Below, in pieces: positions 53,951-62,367 of a DNA stretch of 64,000 bases; the stretch's first letter is position 1; the number at the start of each line of letters is the position of its first letter. Location: contig NZ_BMSA01000008.1 in assembly GCF_014648915.1 (NCBI RefSeq), positions 62,001 to 126,000 of the forward strand, read 5' to 3'. The stretch is from Streptomyces phaeofaciens (lineage in GTDB: Bacteria; Actinomycetota; Actinomycetes; Streptomycetales; Streptomycetaceae). A program made the position numbers and the translations under genes. The notes below the pieces were generated by a model. The model had not been told where the DNA came from. It saw nothing but the letters and a program-made list of their open reading frames with translations, and searched no databases.

Positions 53951-54847
53951 ATGACCACACCCCGGACCCGCCCCTGGCACGGCGTCCTCGTCGCCACCGC
54001 CCTCCCGCTGGACGAGAACCTCGCCGTGGACTACGACCGGTACGCCGAACACTGCGCCTGGCTGGTGGCGAACGGCTGTGACGGCGTCGTACCGAACGGC
54101 TCCCTCGGCGAGTACCAGGTGCTCACACCCGAGGAGCGGGCCCGGGTGGTGGAGACCGCGGTGGCCGCGGTCGGCGGGGACCGGGTGATGCCCGGAGTCG
54201 CCGCCTACGGCTCGGCGGAGGCGCGGCGCTGGGCCGAGCAGGCGCGCGAGGCGGGCTGCGGGGCCGTCATGCTGCTGCCGCCCAACGCCTACCGCGCCGA
54301 CGAACGCGCGGTGCTCGCCCACTACGCGGAGGTCGCCGAGGCGGGCCTGCCCGTCGTGGCGTACAACAACCCGATCGACACCAAGGTCGACCTCGTGCCC
54401 GAGTTGCTGGCCCGGTTGCACGGCGAGGGGCTCGTCCAGGGCGTCAAGGAGTTCTCCGGGGACGTCCGGCGCGCCTACCGGATCGCCGAACTCGCCCCGG
54501 AACTCGACCTGTTGATCGGCGCAGACGATGTGCTGCTCGAGCTGGCGGTGGCGGGCGCCAAGGGCTGGGTGGCCGGGTACCCGAACGCGCTGCCGAGGGC
54601 CTCGGTCGAGCTGTACCGTGCCGCCGTCGCCGGGGACCTCACCGCCGCGCTGCCGCTCTACCGCCAGTTGCACCCCCTGCTGCGCTGGGACTCGCGCGTC
54701 GAGTTCGTACAGGCGATCAAGCTGTCGATGGACCTCGTGGGCCGTCACGGCGGCCGGTGCCGGCCGCCCCGTCTCCCGCTGCCGCCCGAGCAGGAGGCCG
54801 CCGTCCGCGCGGCCACCGAGAAGGCCGTCGCGGCGGGACTCGCCTGA
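53951..54847 (+). CDS. DHDPS-family pyrroline-hydroxycarboxylate deaminase
   Basis: A 298-residue DapA-fold enzyme with VPNGSLGEYQVLTPEER, VVAYNNPIDTKVDLVPEL and the Schiff-base Lys in VQGVKEFSGDVRR. In hydroxyproline loci this protein (HypD/LhpC) deaminates 1-pyrroline-4-hydroxy-2-carboxylate to 2-oxoglutarate semialdehyde. The dehydrogenase for that product is not in the window. It is followed after 35 bases by the epimerase gene, so the two are likely co-transcribed. Confidence 0.85.
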   Translation: MTTPRTRPWHGVLVATALPLDENLAVDYDRYAEHCAWLVANGCDGVVPNGSLGEYQVLTPEERARVVETAVAAVGGDRVMPGVAAYGSAEARRWAEQAREAGCGAVMLLPPNAYRADERAVLAHYAEVAEAGLPVVAYNNPIDTKVDLVPELLARLHGEGLVQGVKEFSGDVRRAYRIAELAPELDLLIGADDVLLELAVAGAKGWVAGYPNALPRASVELYRAAVAGDLTAALPLYRQLHPLLRWDSRVEFVQAIKLSMDLVGRHGGRCRPPRLPLPPEQEAAVRAATEKAVAAGLA

Positions 54848-54882
54848 CCCGGTCGCACCTCCTCCGTCCAGAAGGGGACTTC

Positions 54883-55884
54883 ATGCGCAGCAAACTCGTC
54901 CTGCACGCCGTCGACTCGCACACCGAGGGCATGCCCACCCGGGTGATCACCGGCGGGATCGGCACGATCCCGGGCGCGACGATGAACGAGCGACGGCTGT
55001 ACTTCCGTGAACACCGCGACGACATCAAGCAGTTGCTGATGAACGAGCCGCGCGGGCACTCCGCGATGAGCGGCGCGATCCTCCAGCCGCCGACCCGGCC
55101 GGACTGCGACTTCGGGGTCGTCTACATCGAGGTCTCCGGCTATCTGCCGATGTGCGGGCACGGCACCATCGGGGTGGCGACCGTGCTGGTGGAGACGGGC
55201 ATGGTCGAGGTCGTGGAACCGGTCACCACCATCCGGCTGGACACCCCGGCCGGGCCGGTCGTCGCCGAGGTGGCCGTCGAGGACGGCGCCGCCCGGTCGG
55301 TGACCCTGCGCAACGTGCCGTCCTTCTCGGTGGCCCTGGACCGCGAGGCGACGCTGCCCGACGGCCGTACGGTGACGTACGACCTGGCGTTCGGCGGGAA
55401 CTTCTACGCCATCGTGCCGCTGGAGGCGTTCGGGCTGCCCTTCGACCGCGCGCGCAAGGACGACATCCTGCGGGCCGGGCTGTCCCTGATGGAGGCGGTC
55501 AACTCCGAGGCGGAGCCGGTGCATCCGGAGGATCCGTCGATCCGCGGCTGCCACCACGTCTATCTGTCCGCGCCCGGCTCCACGGCCGCCCACTCCCGGC
55601 ACGCGATGGCCATTCACCCCGGCTGGTTCGACCGCTCCCCCTGCGGGACGGGCACGAGCGCGCGCATGGCGCAGCTGCACGCGCGCGGTGAACTCCCGCT
55701 GCACACCGACTTCGTGAACGAGTCCTTCATCGGCACCCGGTTCACGGGCCGGCTGCTCGGCACCACGGAGGTCGCGGGGCGTGCGGCGGTGCTGCCCGGC
55801 ATCACCGGCCGCGCCTGGATCACCGGCACCGCCCAGTACCTGCTGGACCCGACGGACCCGTTCCCCGCGGGGTTCGTGCTCTGA
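54883..55884 (+). CDS. Proline racemase family 4-hydroxyproline 2-epimerase
   Basis: A 333-residue protein of the proline racemase/diaminopimelate epimerase fold. Both acid-base Cys are present, in LPMCGHGTIGVAT and RSPCGTGTSARMA, which separates it from 3-hydroxyproline dehydratases. HTEGMPTRVITGG and NEPRGHSAMSGA are family blocks. With the dehydrogenase and the deaminase it should convert trans-4-hydroxy-L-proline to the cis-D form at the head of the pathway. The ATG at 54883 has GAAGGGGA upstream. Confidence 0.9.
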   Translation: MRSKLVLHAVDSHTEGMPTRVITGGIGTIPGATMNERRLYFREHRDDIKQLLMNEPRGHSAMSGAILQPPTRPDCDFGVVYIEVSGYLPMCGHGTIGVATVLVETGMVEVVEPVTTIRLDTPAGPVVAEVAVEDGAARSVTLRNVPSFSVALDREATLPDGRTVTYDLAFGGNFYAIVPLEAFGLPFDRARKDDILRAGLSLMEAVNSEAEPVHPEDPSIRGCHHVYLSAPGSTAAHSRHAMAIHPGWFDRSPCGTGTSARMAQLHARGELPLHTDFVNESFIGTRFTGRLLGTTEVAGRAAVLPGITGRAWITGTAQYLLDPTDPFPAGFVL

Positions 55885-55917
55885 CCCGCCCTCTCCACCG
55901 CGGTGGATACTGGTGGC

Positions 55918-55926
55918 ACGTGACAT
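55918..55926. promoter_or_regulatory. Candidate GntR operator ACGTGACAT
   Basis: One base off the other two cores, upstream of the GntR gene itself; suggests autoregulation. Confidence 0.5.
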
Positions 55927-55991
55927 AGCACGCGACACGGCACCGGGCATCGCATGCCGCACGCCCCTGCCCGCCTTCGAGGAGACCCGCC

Positions 55992-56702
55992 ATGGCCGCC
56001 CCGCGCCCCAGCAGCCAGACACCCGCCGCGTCCGCGCCCGGACCGGACCTGCCGGTGCTGGGCGGCCGGCGCAGCAGCTACCGCGAGCGGGTCGCCGACG
56101 CGCTGCGGGCCGCGCTGATCGCGGGCGAACTGCGGCCCGGCGAGGTGTACTCGGCACCGACGCTGGCCGCCCGGTTCGGTGTCTCGGCGACCCCGGTGCG
56201 CGAGGCGATGCTGGACCTGGCGAAGGAGGGCCTGGTCGACGCGGTCCCCAACAAGGGCTTCCGGGTCACCGAGGTCTCCGACCGGCAGCTCGACGAGTAC
56301 ACCCACGTCCGCGCGCTCATCGAGATCCCCACGGTGGTGGCCCTGGCCACGACCGCCGACCCGGTGTCGCTGGAGGCGCTGCGCCCGGCCGCCCGGGAGA
56401 TCGTGGCCGCCGCCGTGGCCGGTGACCTCATCGCGTACGTGGAGGCCGACACCCGCTTCCACCTGGGCCTGCTGGCCCTGGCCGGCAACTCCCATCTCGT
56501 CGAGGTGGTCCGCGGGCTGCGCGGCCGGGCCCGCCTCTACGGTCTCACCGCCCTGTCCGCGTCCGGCCGGCTGCTGGCCTCCGCCGAGGAGCACCTGGAA
56601 CTCCTGGACGCCCTGCTGGCCCGCGACGGGCGGGCCGTGCACGAGATCATGACGCGCCATCTGGGGCATGTGCGCGGGCTGTGGGCCGCAGCCCGCGACT
56701 GA
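55992..56702 (+). CDS. FCD-type GntR family regulator of the hydroxyproline locus
   Basis: A 236-residue regulator. The winged helix reads GELRPGEVYSAPTLAARFGV with the recognition helix ATPVREAMLDLAKEGLV, and the wing NKGFRVTEVSDRQ. The alpha-helical FCD ligand domain follows (ALIEIPTVVALATT, ARFHLGLLALAGNSHLVEV-like), with His and Asp residues suitable for a metal. GGAGA precedes the ATG. It is last in the locus on the same strand and is the obvious owner of the three ATGTnACAT sites. Confidence 0.88.
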   Translation: MAAPRPSSQTPAASAPGPDLPVLGGRRSSYRERVADALRAALIAGELRPGEVYSAPTLAARFGVSATPVREAMLDLAKEGLVDAVPNKGFRVTEVSDRQLDEYTHVRALIEIPTVVALATTADPVSLEALRPAAREIVAAAVAGDLIAYVEADTRFHLGLLALAGNSHLVEVVRGLRGRARLYGLTALSASGRLLASAEEHLELLDALLARDGRAVHEIMTRHLGHVRGLWAAARD

Positions 56703-56830
56703 GCACCGGCCCGCCCCACCCGGCCGTCGGCCGCACCACCCCTGTGATCCTTGTCGCCGCCGGGTGAGGAGTGGGGCGTGTGCCGGATGGGCAGTCAACT
56801 GCCGGTCCGCGAAAGGGTGGTGTCTTTCCT

Positions 56831-58129
56831 GTGGGGGAAGCCGTGCGTGTGTGTCTGATCGGGGCAGGTCTGTCGGGACTTGCGGCGGCTCGTGCCCTGA
56901 AGTCCGAGGGGCTCGACTTCGTCTGCCTCGAACAGGCCTCCGACGTCGGCGGCCTCTGGCGCAGGCCCCAGGCCGGCGAGCGGGGCCCGGGTTACCTCTC
57001 ACTCCACCTCAACACCAACAAGCAGCTCACCGGTTACGCCGACTACCCGATGCCGGCCTCCTACCCGGTCTATCCCCGGCACAGCGACTTCGCCGCGTAT
57101 CTGCGTTCCTTCGCCGAGTGGGCCGGGGTCCTCGGACACATCGAGCTGGGGACGACCGTCGAGTCCGTACGGCAGGAAGCCGACGGCGGGTGGACGGTCG
57201 TGAGCCAGGACGCCCGGGGGGTGCGCGCCACCCGCGGCTTCACTCACGTGATCGTGGCCTCGGGGCACAACACCGAGCCGGTGCTGCCCGCCCCGGCGCC
57301 GGGCTCCGACACCTTCCAGGGAAGGATTCTGCACGCCCTGGACTACCGCGACGGCAGCGACTTCGCCGGCCGGAGGGTGGTCGTCGTGGGGCTGGGCGCC
57401 TCGGCGGTGGACATCGCCGCGGACCTCTCCCGGTACGCCGAGCAGACCGTGCTGTCCGTCCGCCGGGGCCTGCACATCCTGCCCAAGCAGCTCTTCGGCA
57501 TGCCCCTGGACGACGTGGCCGAGGCGTCGTGGTGGACGGCCATGTCGCTGGACGAGCAGCGCCGGTTCATCGAACAGGCCCTGCTGGTCGCCCGGGGCAA
57601 GCTCGGGGACTACGGCCTGCCCGAGCCGGACCACCCGGTCTTCGCCTCGGCCGTGACCATCTCCGACGAGATCCTCAGCCGTATCCGCCACGGCGGGGTC
57701 ACCCCCAGACCCGCGATCGAGCGTCTCGACGGTGAGCGGGTGGTGTTCACCGACGGCACGTCCGTGCGCGCCGACGCCGTCGTGTACTGCACCGGCTACC
57801 GCATGGCGTTCCCCTTCCTGCCCGACGGCTCCCCCTTCGGGCCGCAGGGCTCGGTCGAACTGTTCAAGCGGGTCGTCGCGCCGGACCGTCCCGGACTGCA
57901 CTTCCTCGGGCTGGTCCGCCCGCACGGGTCCATCACCCGGCTGGTGGAGGCCCAGGCGCGCTGGGTGGCCCGGATCGTCTCGGGCCGGGCGGTCCTGCCC
58001 GAGCCGGAGGTCATGCGCAAGGAGATCAGCGCCTACCTGGGCGGTATCGCCGGCCAGTACGGGCAGGCGCAGAGCGCGTCGATCCAGGTGAACGTGGCAC
58101 CGTACCTGGAGGAACTGCGCGCGGAGTGA
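56831..58129 (+). CDS. Flavin-containing monooxygenase (SCO7468-like)
   Basis: A 432-residue FMO with FAD motif VCLIGAGLSGLAAARAL, the NADPH motif VVVVGLGASAVDIAADLS, the region HVIVASGHNTEP, and VVYCTGY near the end. The start could be GTG 56831 or GTG 56843; the second has GGGGGAA just upstream. The gene converges with a DMATS-type prenyltransferase, the same pairing as SCO7468/SCO7467 in S. coelicolor. There the pair makes 5-dimethylallylindole-3-acetonitrile from tryptophan. The FMO would N-oxidise the prenylated tryptophan side chain. Confidence 0.85.
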   Translation: MGEAVRVCLIGAGLSGLAAARALKSEGLDFVCLEQASDVGGLWRRPQAGERGPGYLSLHLNTNKQLTGYADYPMPASYPVYPRHSDFAAYLRSFAEWAGVLGHIELGTTVESVRQEADGGWTVVSQDARGVRATRGFTHVIVASGHNTEPVLPAPAPGSDTFQGRILHALDYRDGSDFAGRRVVVVGLGASAVDIAADLSRYAEQTVLSVRRGLHILPKQLFGMPLDDVAEASWWTAMSLDEQRRFIEQALLVARGKLGDYGLPEPDHPVFASAVTISDEILSRIRHGGVTPRPAIERLDGERVVFTDGTSVRADAVVYCTGYRMAFPFLPDGSPFGPQGSVELFKRVVAPDRPGLHFLGLVRPHGSITRLVEAQARWVARIVSGRAVLPEPEVMRKEISAYLGGIAGQYGQAQSASIQVNVAPYLEELRAE

Positions 58130-58181
58130 CGTCCGCCCGGGCGGCCGGGACGGATCGTGCGCGCGGGTCCTGGTGGGGTGG

Positions 58182-58221
58182 GAGGGGAGCGGTTCGACGA
58201 CGTCGGCGTACGGCTCCCCTC
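58182..58221. terminator. Hairpin between convergent FMO and prenyltransferase genes
   Basis: GAGGGGAGC at 58182-58190 pairs with GCTCCCCTC at 58213-58221 over a 22-base loop. A second pairing, GGGGCC (58244-58249) with GGCCCC (58264-58269), follows. Both lie in the 162-base convergent gap. Confidence 0.45.
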
Positions 58222-58291
58222 GCTTTTCCGTGCCGCGAGCGGTGGGGCCAGGGCCTTACTTTCGGCCCCGGCAAGATCCGAAACAGAAGCC

Positions 58292-59437
58292 CTAGCGTCC
58301 GGCCGCGGCCCCGGCGGGGCGGGGTGCGACGGGCGGGCGGACCTGGTACGCCTCCGAGGAGATGTACGTCATGATCCGGGGCGGGCGGCCCTGCTGGTGG
58401 GCGAGGCCCAGGTAGGCGACGAGTCCCACGCCGTCCTCGGGCCGGCGCTCGGTGACGGCGGTCAGGGCCTGGTGCAGCGGGGCGGGGTCGATGGCGTACC
58501 GCTTGAGCAGGTCCGTGGCGCGGGCCAGGGCCTCGCCGTCGTGCGGGGCGTGGTCCCGCACCGGTACGTAGAGGGTGAAGCCGCTGGGCAGCCCCGACCC
58601 GGTCTTGGTGAAGGCATGACACGTCTGGAACGGTCGGCGGACGGGCCGCCGCCGCGGGCCGTCGTCGGCACCGGTGTCCGCTCCGGTGGCGAGCCGGAGG
58701 AACTCCTCGATCTCCGCCGGAGCGGGACCGCCGTCCATCCGGGACAGAGCGGCCACCTCCGCGGCCGGGAGGTCGTGGTGCGCGAGGTAGACCTTCGCCC
58801 GCGGCTCGTCCCAGTCACCGAGGTCGAGGGCGAAGAACAGCAGGCGGTCGCCGTCGGGCAGTGCCTTGAACGCCTGCCGGTGGCCGAGGCGTTTCAGTGC
58901 CTTGCGCACCGTCTTCGCGGCGTTCTTCACCCCGTTCGCCGCCGGGTTCAGATACGCCTTGACCCGCGGCACGGACCCGGGCCGCAGTTCCAGTGCGCAC
59001 CACAGGGCCAGCGGGCCCTCGGGCGAGGGCGGAAGGAAGAGGTCCTCCAGTTCGTCGAGCCGGCCGGTGGAGATGCCCCAGCGGCCGGCCAGCTCGCGCA
59101 GGACCCGCAGCCCGGTACGCCCGTTCTCGGCGGGCCCGGTGTCACCGGCGCCCGGTTCCAGCAGCACCCGCAGGGTCGGTGCCGCGTCCGGTTCGAAGGA
59201 GAGCGAGAACTCCACCGGGGTGTGGTCGTCGGAGATGAAGCTGTCGCTGGGCGGCGGCAGATGCAGCGGCCGTTCGGCGACGGGGCCCAGCGCCTCGACG
59301 AGTGTGCGCGCGTAGACCTTGGAGTCGGCTCGGGCCAGCCCGGCGATCTCGCCGAGCCGCAGCAGCTGCCGGGCCGCGTGGCCGCCGAGCGTCTCCGTGC
59401 CGGGCTTCCGCCCGGCGTCGTAGCCGGAGGCCGTCAC
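58292..59437 (-). CDS. DMATS-type aromatic (tryptophan) prenyltransferase
   Basis: A 381-residue ABBA-fold prenyltransferase of the bacterial DMATS group. Recognisable blocks are PVEFSLSFEPDAAPTLRVLL, PRVKAYLNPAANGVKNA, KVYLAHHDLPAAEVAALSRM, FTLYVPVRDHAPHDGEA and VAYLGLAHQQGRPPRIMTYI, with the Lys, Tyr and Arg residues of the pyrophosphate shield. It attaches dimethylallyl to tryptophan, probably at C5 by analogy with SCO7467. GTG 59437 has GGGGGAGGGG upstream and overlaps the stop of a 40-codon ORF (GTGA). Product and position of prenylation need testing. Confidence 0.88.
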   Translation of the reverse strand: MTASGYDAGRKPGTETLGGHAARQLLRLGEIAGLARADSKVYARTLVEALGPVAERPLHLPPPSDSFISDDHTPVEFSLSFEPDAAPTLRVLLEPGAGDTGPAENGRTGLRVLRELAGRWGISTGRLDELEDLFLPPSPEGPLALWCALELRPGSVPRVKAYLNPAANGVKNAAKTVRKALKRLGHRQAFKALPDGDRLLFFALDLGDWDEPRAKVYLAHHDLPAAEVAALSRMDGGPAPAEIEEFLRLATGADTGADDGPRRRPVRRPFQTCHAFTKTGSGLPSGFTLYVPVRDHAPHDGEALARATDLLKRYAIDPAPLHQALTAVTERRPEDGVGLVAYLGLAHQQGRPPRIMTYISSEAYQVRPPVAPRPAGAAAGR

Positions 59438-59556
59438 CGCCCCTCCCCCGGGGGGACGGGTCCGACATGAAGATACCCGCCTGGCGGGGCGGGTATCAGG
59501 GGGTGCACGACGGATGGGAGTGGTATGAAAACGGCGTCGATGACTATGTGGTCCAC
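59434..59556 (-). CDS. 40-codon ORF translationally coupled to the prenyltransferase
   Basis: GTG 59556 is preceded by AGAGGAGG at four bases, the best ribosome site in this region. The peptide runs VDHIVIDAVFIPLPSVVHPL and then a Pro/Gly-rich end with GGYLHVGP. Its TGA shares bases with the prenyltransferase GTG. It may be a leader that couples translation, or a small substrate or partner. I do not recognise it. A 10-bp inverted repeat (59472-59497) lies within it. Confidence 0.5.
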   Translation of the reverse strand: MDHIVIDAVFIPLPSVVHPLIPAPPGGYLHVGPVPPGEGR

Positions 59557-59659
59557 GACACCTCCTCTGATTCGTGAGCAACACGGAATGCCGCGTTCCT
59601 CACTACCCCCGAGGTTGAATCGTCATGCAATGGTGGAGAGTTGACGGGTGTTGTGTGAA

Positions 59660-61015
59660 TCACCTCGTCAGCCAGTTGAGGAACTGGCTCCACACACCTC
59701 CGCGTTCGGTCCTGCCGCCCCGGGCGGTCCGGTCCTGCTGCGCCTGCGCCTCACTGGCCGCCGGGGCCTGCGCGGCGGGCCGGCGCACGGGCTGCACCGG
59801 GGTGAACTTGGCGGGCAGGACGGCCAGTCCGCGGTTGAACGGTCCGGGCCGCCAGGTCAGGCTCTCGGTCGGGACCGCGAGTTCGACGTCCGGAAGCTTG
59901 TTGAGGAGGTTCTCGATCGCCGTCACGGTGATCTGCCGGCCGGGCTCCTTCGACGGGCAGGCGTGCGGGCCCGCGCTCCACGACAGATGGGCGCGGTTGC
60001 TGCCCGCCTGGCGCGCCGCCGACAGGGCCGGGCCGGTGTTGGCCGCGGCGAAGCTGACCAGGACCAGGTCGCCGGCCTGGAGCTTCTGCCCGGCGAACTC
60101 CATGTCGGAGGCCGGGTAGTGGGCGGCGAGGTTCTGCATCGGCGGGTTCTCCCACAGCGTGTCGTCGATCGCCTCGTCGATCAGACCGCCCTGGTGGGCG
60201 TACGCGTCGTGGGTGAGCAGCCGGTGCAGGGTGTTGCCGATGAGGTTGCGCAGCGGTTCGTTGCCCGCCACCAGCAGCAGGGCGAGCTGGTGGAGCATCT
60301 CCTCGTCGGTCAGCTTGCTCGGGTGCTCCATCAGCCACGAGGTGACGTCGTCCGCGGGCTTGGCCCGCTTCAGCGCGATCAGCTCGCCGATGGCCCCGAA
60401 GAGCACCCCCATCGCCTTCTCGGCGTTGATCCCGTCGAACATGCCGGTGATACCGAAGACGATCCGGTCGCCGATGTCGGCGGGGCAGCCGAAGAGTTCG
60501 TTGAACACGAACAGCGGCACCTGCTTGGCGTAGTCGCCGAGCAGGTCGGCCGAGCCGCGCGAACCGAACTGGGATATGAGGAAGTTGGAGACCTGCTCGG
60601 TGCTCTGGCTCAGCCGGCGCGAGTCGACCCGGGCCATGCTGTCCGTGATCGCCTGACGCAGCCTCAGGTGCTCGGCGCCGTCGCTGAACATGGCGTTGGG
60701 CCGGTACGCGAGCACGGGCGCGATCGGGCTGTCCGGGGGTATCCGGCCCTCGTTGAGGTCCCGCCAGCGGCGCGCGTCCTTGCGGAACGAGCCGGAGTCC
60801 TGGAGGAGGTGGAGCGCGGTGGCGTAGTCGGTGACGAGCGTCGCCTCGACACCCGGCGCCAGCTCGACGGGTGCGGTGGGCCCGTAGTGCCGCAGGTAGG
60901 TGTAGTAGGCCTGCGGGTCGGCGGCGAACTCCGGTCCGTGCAGCGGCACTCTGCCGCCGGTGTTGTGTGCCGGGCACCCGGGAGGGGGCACGGGGGCGGT
61001 GGGTTGGGCGTCCAT
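59660..61015 (-). CDS. Conservon-associated cytochrome P450 (CYP157-like), atypical motifs
   Basis: A 451-residue P450 with the heme-ligand region SWSAGPHACPSKEPGRQI (Cys353). The I-helix reads VAGNEPLRNLI, so the usual oxygen-activating Thr is Pro. The K-helix ExxR is replaced by IDDTLWENPP (residues 283-292), as in CYP157 enzymes, which are known to lack ExxR. The ATG at 61015 follows CTAGGAG and lies eight bases after cvnD. The gene is the fifth of the conservon, equivalent to rarE/CvnE-type P450s. Substrate unknown; oxygenase activity may be unusual or lost. Confidence 0.85.
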   Translation of the reverse strand: MDAQPTAPVPPPGCPAHNTGGRVPLHGPEFAADPQAYYTYLRHYGPTAPVELAPGVEATLVTDYATALHLLQDSGSFRKDARRWRDLNEGRIPPDSPIAPVLAYRPNAMFSDGAEHLRLRQAITDSMARVDSRRLSQSTEQVSNFLISQFGSRGSADLLGDYAKQVPLFVFNELFGCPADIGDRIVFGITGMFDGINAEKAMGVLFGAIGELIALKRAKPADDVTSWLMEHPSKLTDEEMLHQLALLLVAGNEPLRNLIGNTLHRLLTHDAYAHQGGLIDEAIDDTLWENPPMQNLAAHYPASDMEFAGQKLQAGDLVLVSFAAANTGPALSAARQAGSNRAHLSWSAGPHACPSKEPGRQITVTAIENLLNKLPDVELAVPTESLTWRPGPFNRGLAVLPAKFTPVQPVRRPAAQAPAASEAQAQQDRTARGGRTERGGVWSQFLNWLTR

Positions 61016-61023
61016 TTCTGCTC

Positions 61024-61617
61024 CTAGTGGGCACGGTCCTGCAAGTGACGGACGAGGGTGATCAGCGCTTCGGCCGACGACCTCTCGTCGCGTGCGTCGC
61101 AGGTGACGACGGGGGTGTCGTCGAGCAGGTCCAGTGCGTCGCGCAGGGCCATCTCGTCGCGCAGCGGCGAGCCGTCGAAGTGGTTGACGGCGATGGCGTA
61201 GTCGAGTCCGTACTGCTCGATCAGATCGATCACGGCGAAGGAGTCCGCGAGCCGCTCGGGGTCGACCAGCACCAGCGCGCCGAGCGCGCCGCGTGCCATG
61301 TCCTCCCACATCTGCACGAAGCGCTGCTGGCCCGGCGTTCCGAACAGGTACAGCACGACACGGTCGCTGATGGTCAGACGGCCGAAGTCCATGGCGACCG
61401 TGGTGGTGGTCTTGCCCTGGACCCCCTTGAGGTCGTCGATCGACTCGGCGGCCCGGGTCATCGTCTCCTCGGTGGTCAGCGGCTGGATCTCGGAGATCGC
61501 CCCGATGAACGTGGTCTTGCCCACCGCGAAGTGACCCACGACGAGGATCTTCACCGCTGTCTGCGTCGCGCCCTCCCGGACGTACGCGTGCTCATCCAAA
61601 CTTGGCCCTGAGACCAT
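61024..61617 (-). CDS. cvnD: Conservon GTP/ATP-binding protein CvnD
   Basis: A 197-residue Ras-like GTPase with G1 VVGHFAVGKTTF, switch region TTTTVAMDFGRL, G3 LFGTPGQQRF and G4-like AVNHFDG. CvnD proteins cycle nucleotide at the membrane with CvnA-C in a G-protein-like switch that affects development and antibiotic production. The start overlaps cvnC by 26 bases. Confidence 0.93.
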   Translation of the reverse strand: MVSGPSLDEHAYVREGATQTAVKILVVGHFAVGKTTFIGAISEIQPLTTEETMTRAAESIDDLKGVQGKTTTTVAMDFGRLTISDRVVLYLFGTPGQQRFVQMWEDMARGALGALVLVDPERLADSFAVIDLIEQYGLDYAIAVNHFDGSPLRDEMALRDALDLLDDTPVVTCDARDERSSAEALITLVRHLQDRAH

Positions 61618-61969
61618 TCAGCACCTCCTCCAGGATCTCCCTGTCGGCGAGCGAGGCCCGCTGGACGGGCGGGCGGGTGACGAGGTAGCCGCCCTCGGTG
61701 AGGGCGGCGAGGAGGATCTTGACCACACCCAGGGGCAGTTGGGTGTGCCCCGCGATCTCGGCGACCGAGAGATAGCCCGCCGAGCACAGGTCGAGCAGGC
61801 TCTGTTCCTCCGGGGACAGCCGGGTGGGCCGCTGCTGGTGGTCGGCGGTGGCCGTGACCAGCGTGATGAGGGAGAGCTGCTCCTCGTCGGGCAGTCCGCG
61901 TCCCTTGGTGATGACGTACGGACGCACTAACTCCGGTGTCTGGGCCTCCAGTTCGTCGAAGCCCGTCAT
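61592..61969 (-). CDS. cvnC: Conservon DUF742 protein CvnC with a TTA codon
   Basis: A 125-residue DUF742 protein with RPYVITKGRGLPDEEQLSLI and the winged-helix-like VAEIAGHTQLPLGVVKILLA. Codon 14 is TTA (61928-61930), so the conservon may depend on bldA. The ATG overlaps the cvnB stop (ATGA). DUF742 proteins act with CvnB in the four-part complex. Confidence 0.92.
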   Translation of the reverse strand: MTGFDELEAQTPELVRPYVITKGRGLPDEEQLSLITLVTATADHQQRPTRLSPEEQSLLDLCSAGYLSVAEIAGHTQLPLGVVKILLAALTEGGYLVTRPPVQRASLADREILEEVLNGLRAKFG

Positions 61970-62367
61970 GACCGGACGCCGAGGTTCTCGCGCGGCGGCG
62001 TCATCAGCGTCTTGCCGAGCTGGCCCACGAGCTGCTGCATACGGAAGGTGATGTCCTGCATGTCGATGTCCGGGGAGGCCGAGACGCCGAGGTAGGCGCC
62101 CTCGCCGGCGGAGATCAGGAAGACCCAGCCCCCGTCGAACTCGACCACCGTCTGCCGCCACCGCTGACTGGCGTCCTCGCAGAAGAAGGCCAGGGAGCGG
62201 CTGAGCGACTGCACGCCGCTCATCGCGGCGGCCACGCGGTCCGCGTCGTCCTTGTCGAAGTCCTGCGTCCGTGCCATCAGCAGGCCGTCGGCGGAGATCA
62301 GGACGGCGTGCAGAGCCCCGGGAATCTCCAGGGCGCTGTCAAGCATCCATGACAGATCGTCGTTCAC
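61966..62367 (-). CDS. cvnB: Conservon Roadblock/LC7 protein CvnB
   Basis: A 133-residue Roadblock/LC7 protein: LSWMLDSALEIPGALHAVLI, ADGLLMARTQDFDKDDADRV and GWVFLISAGEGAYLGVSAS. Such proteins stimulate or scaffold the small GTPase CvnD. Overlaps of four bases on both sides show a tight operon. Confidence 0.93.
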   Translation of the reverse strand: MNDDLSWMLDSALEIPGALHAVLISADGLLMARTQDFDKDDADRVAAAMSGVQSLSRSLAFFCEDASQRWRQTVVEFDGGWVFLISAGEGAYLGVSASPDIDMQDITFRMQQLVGQLGKTLMTPPRENLGVRS

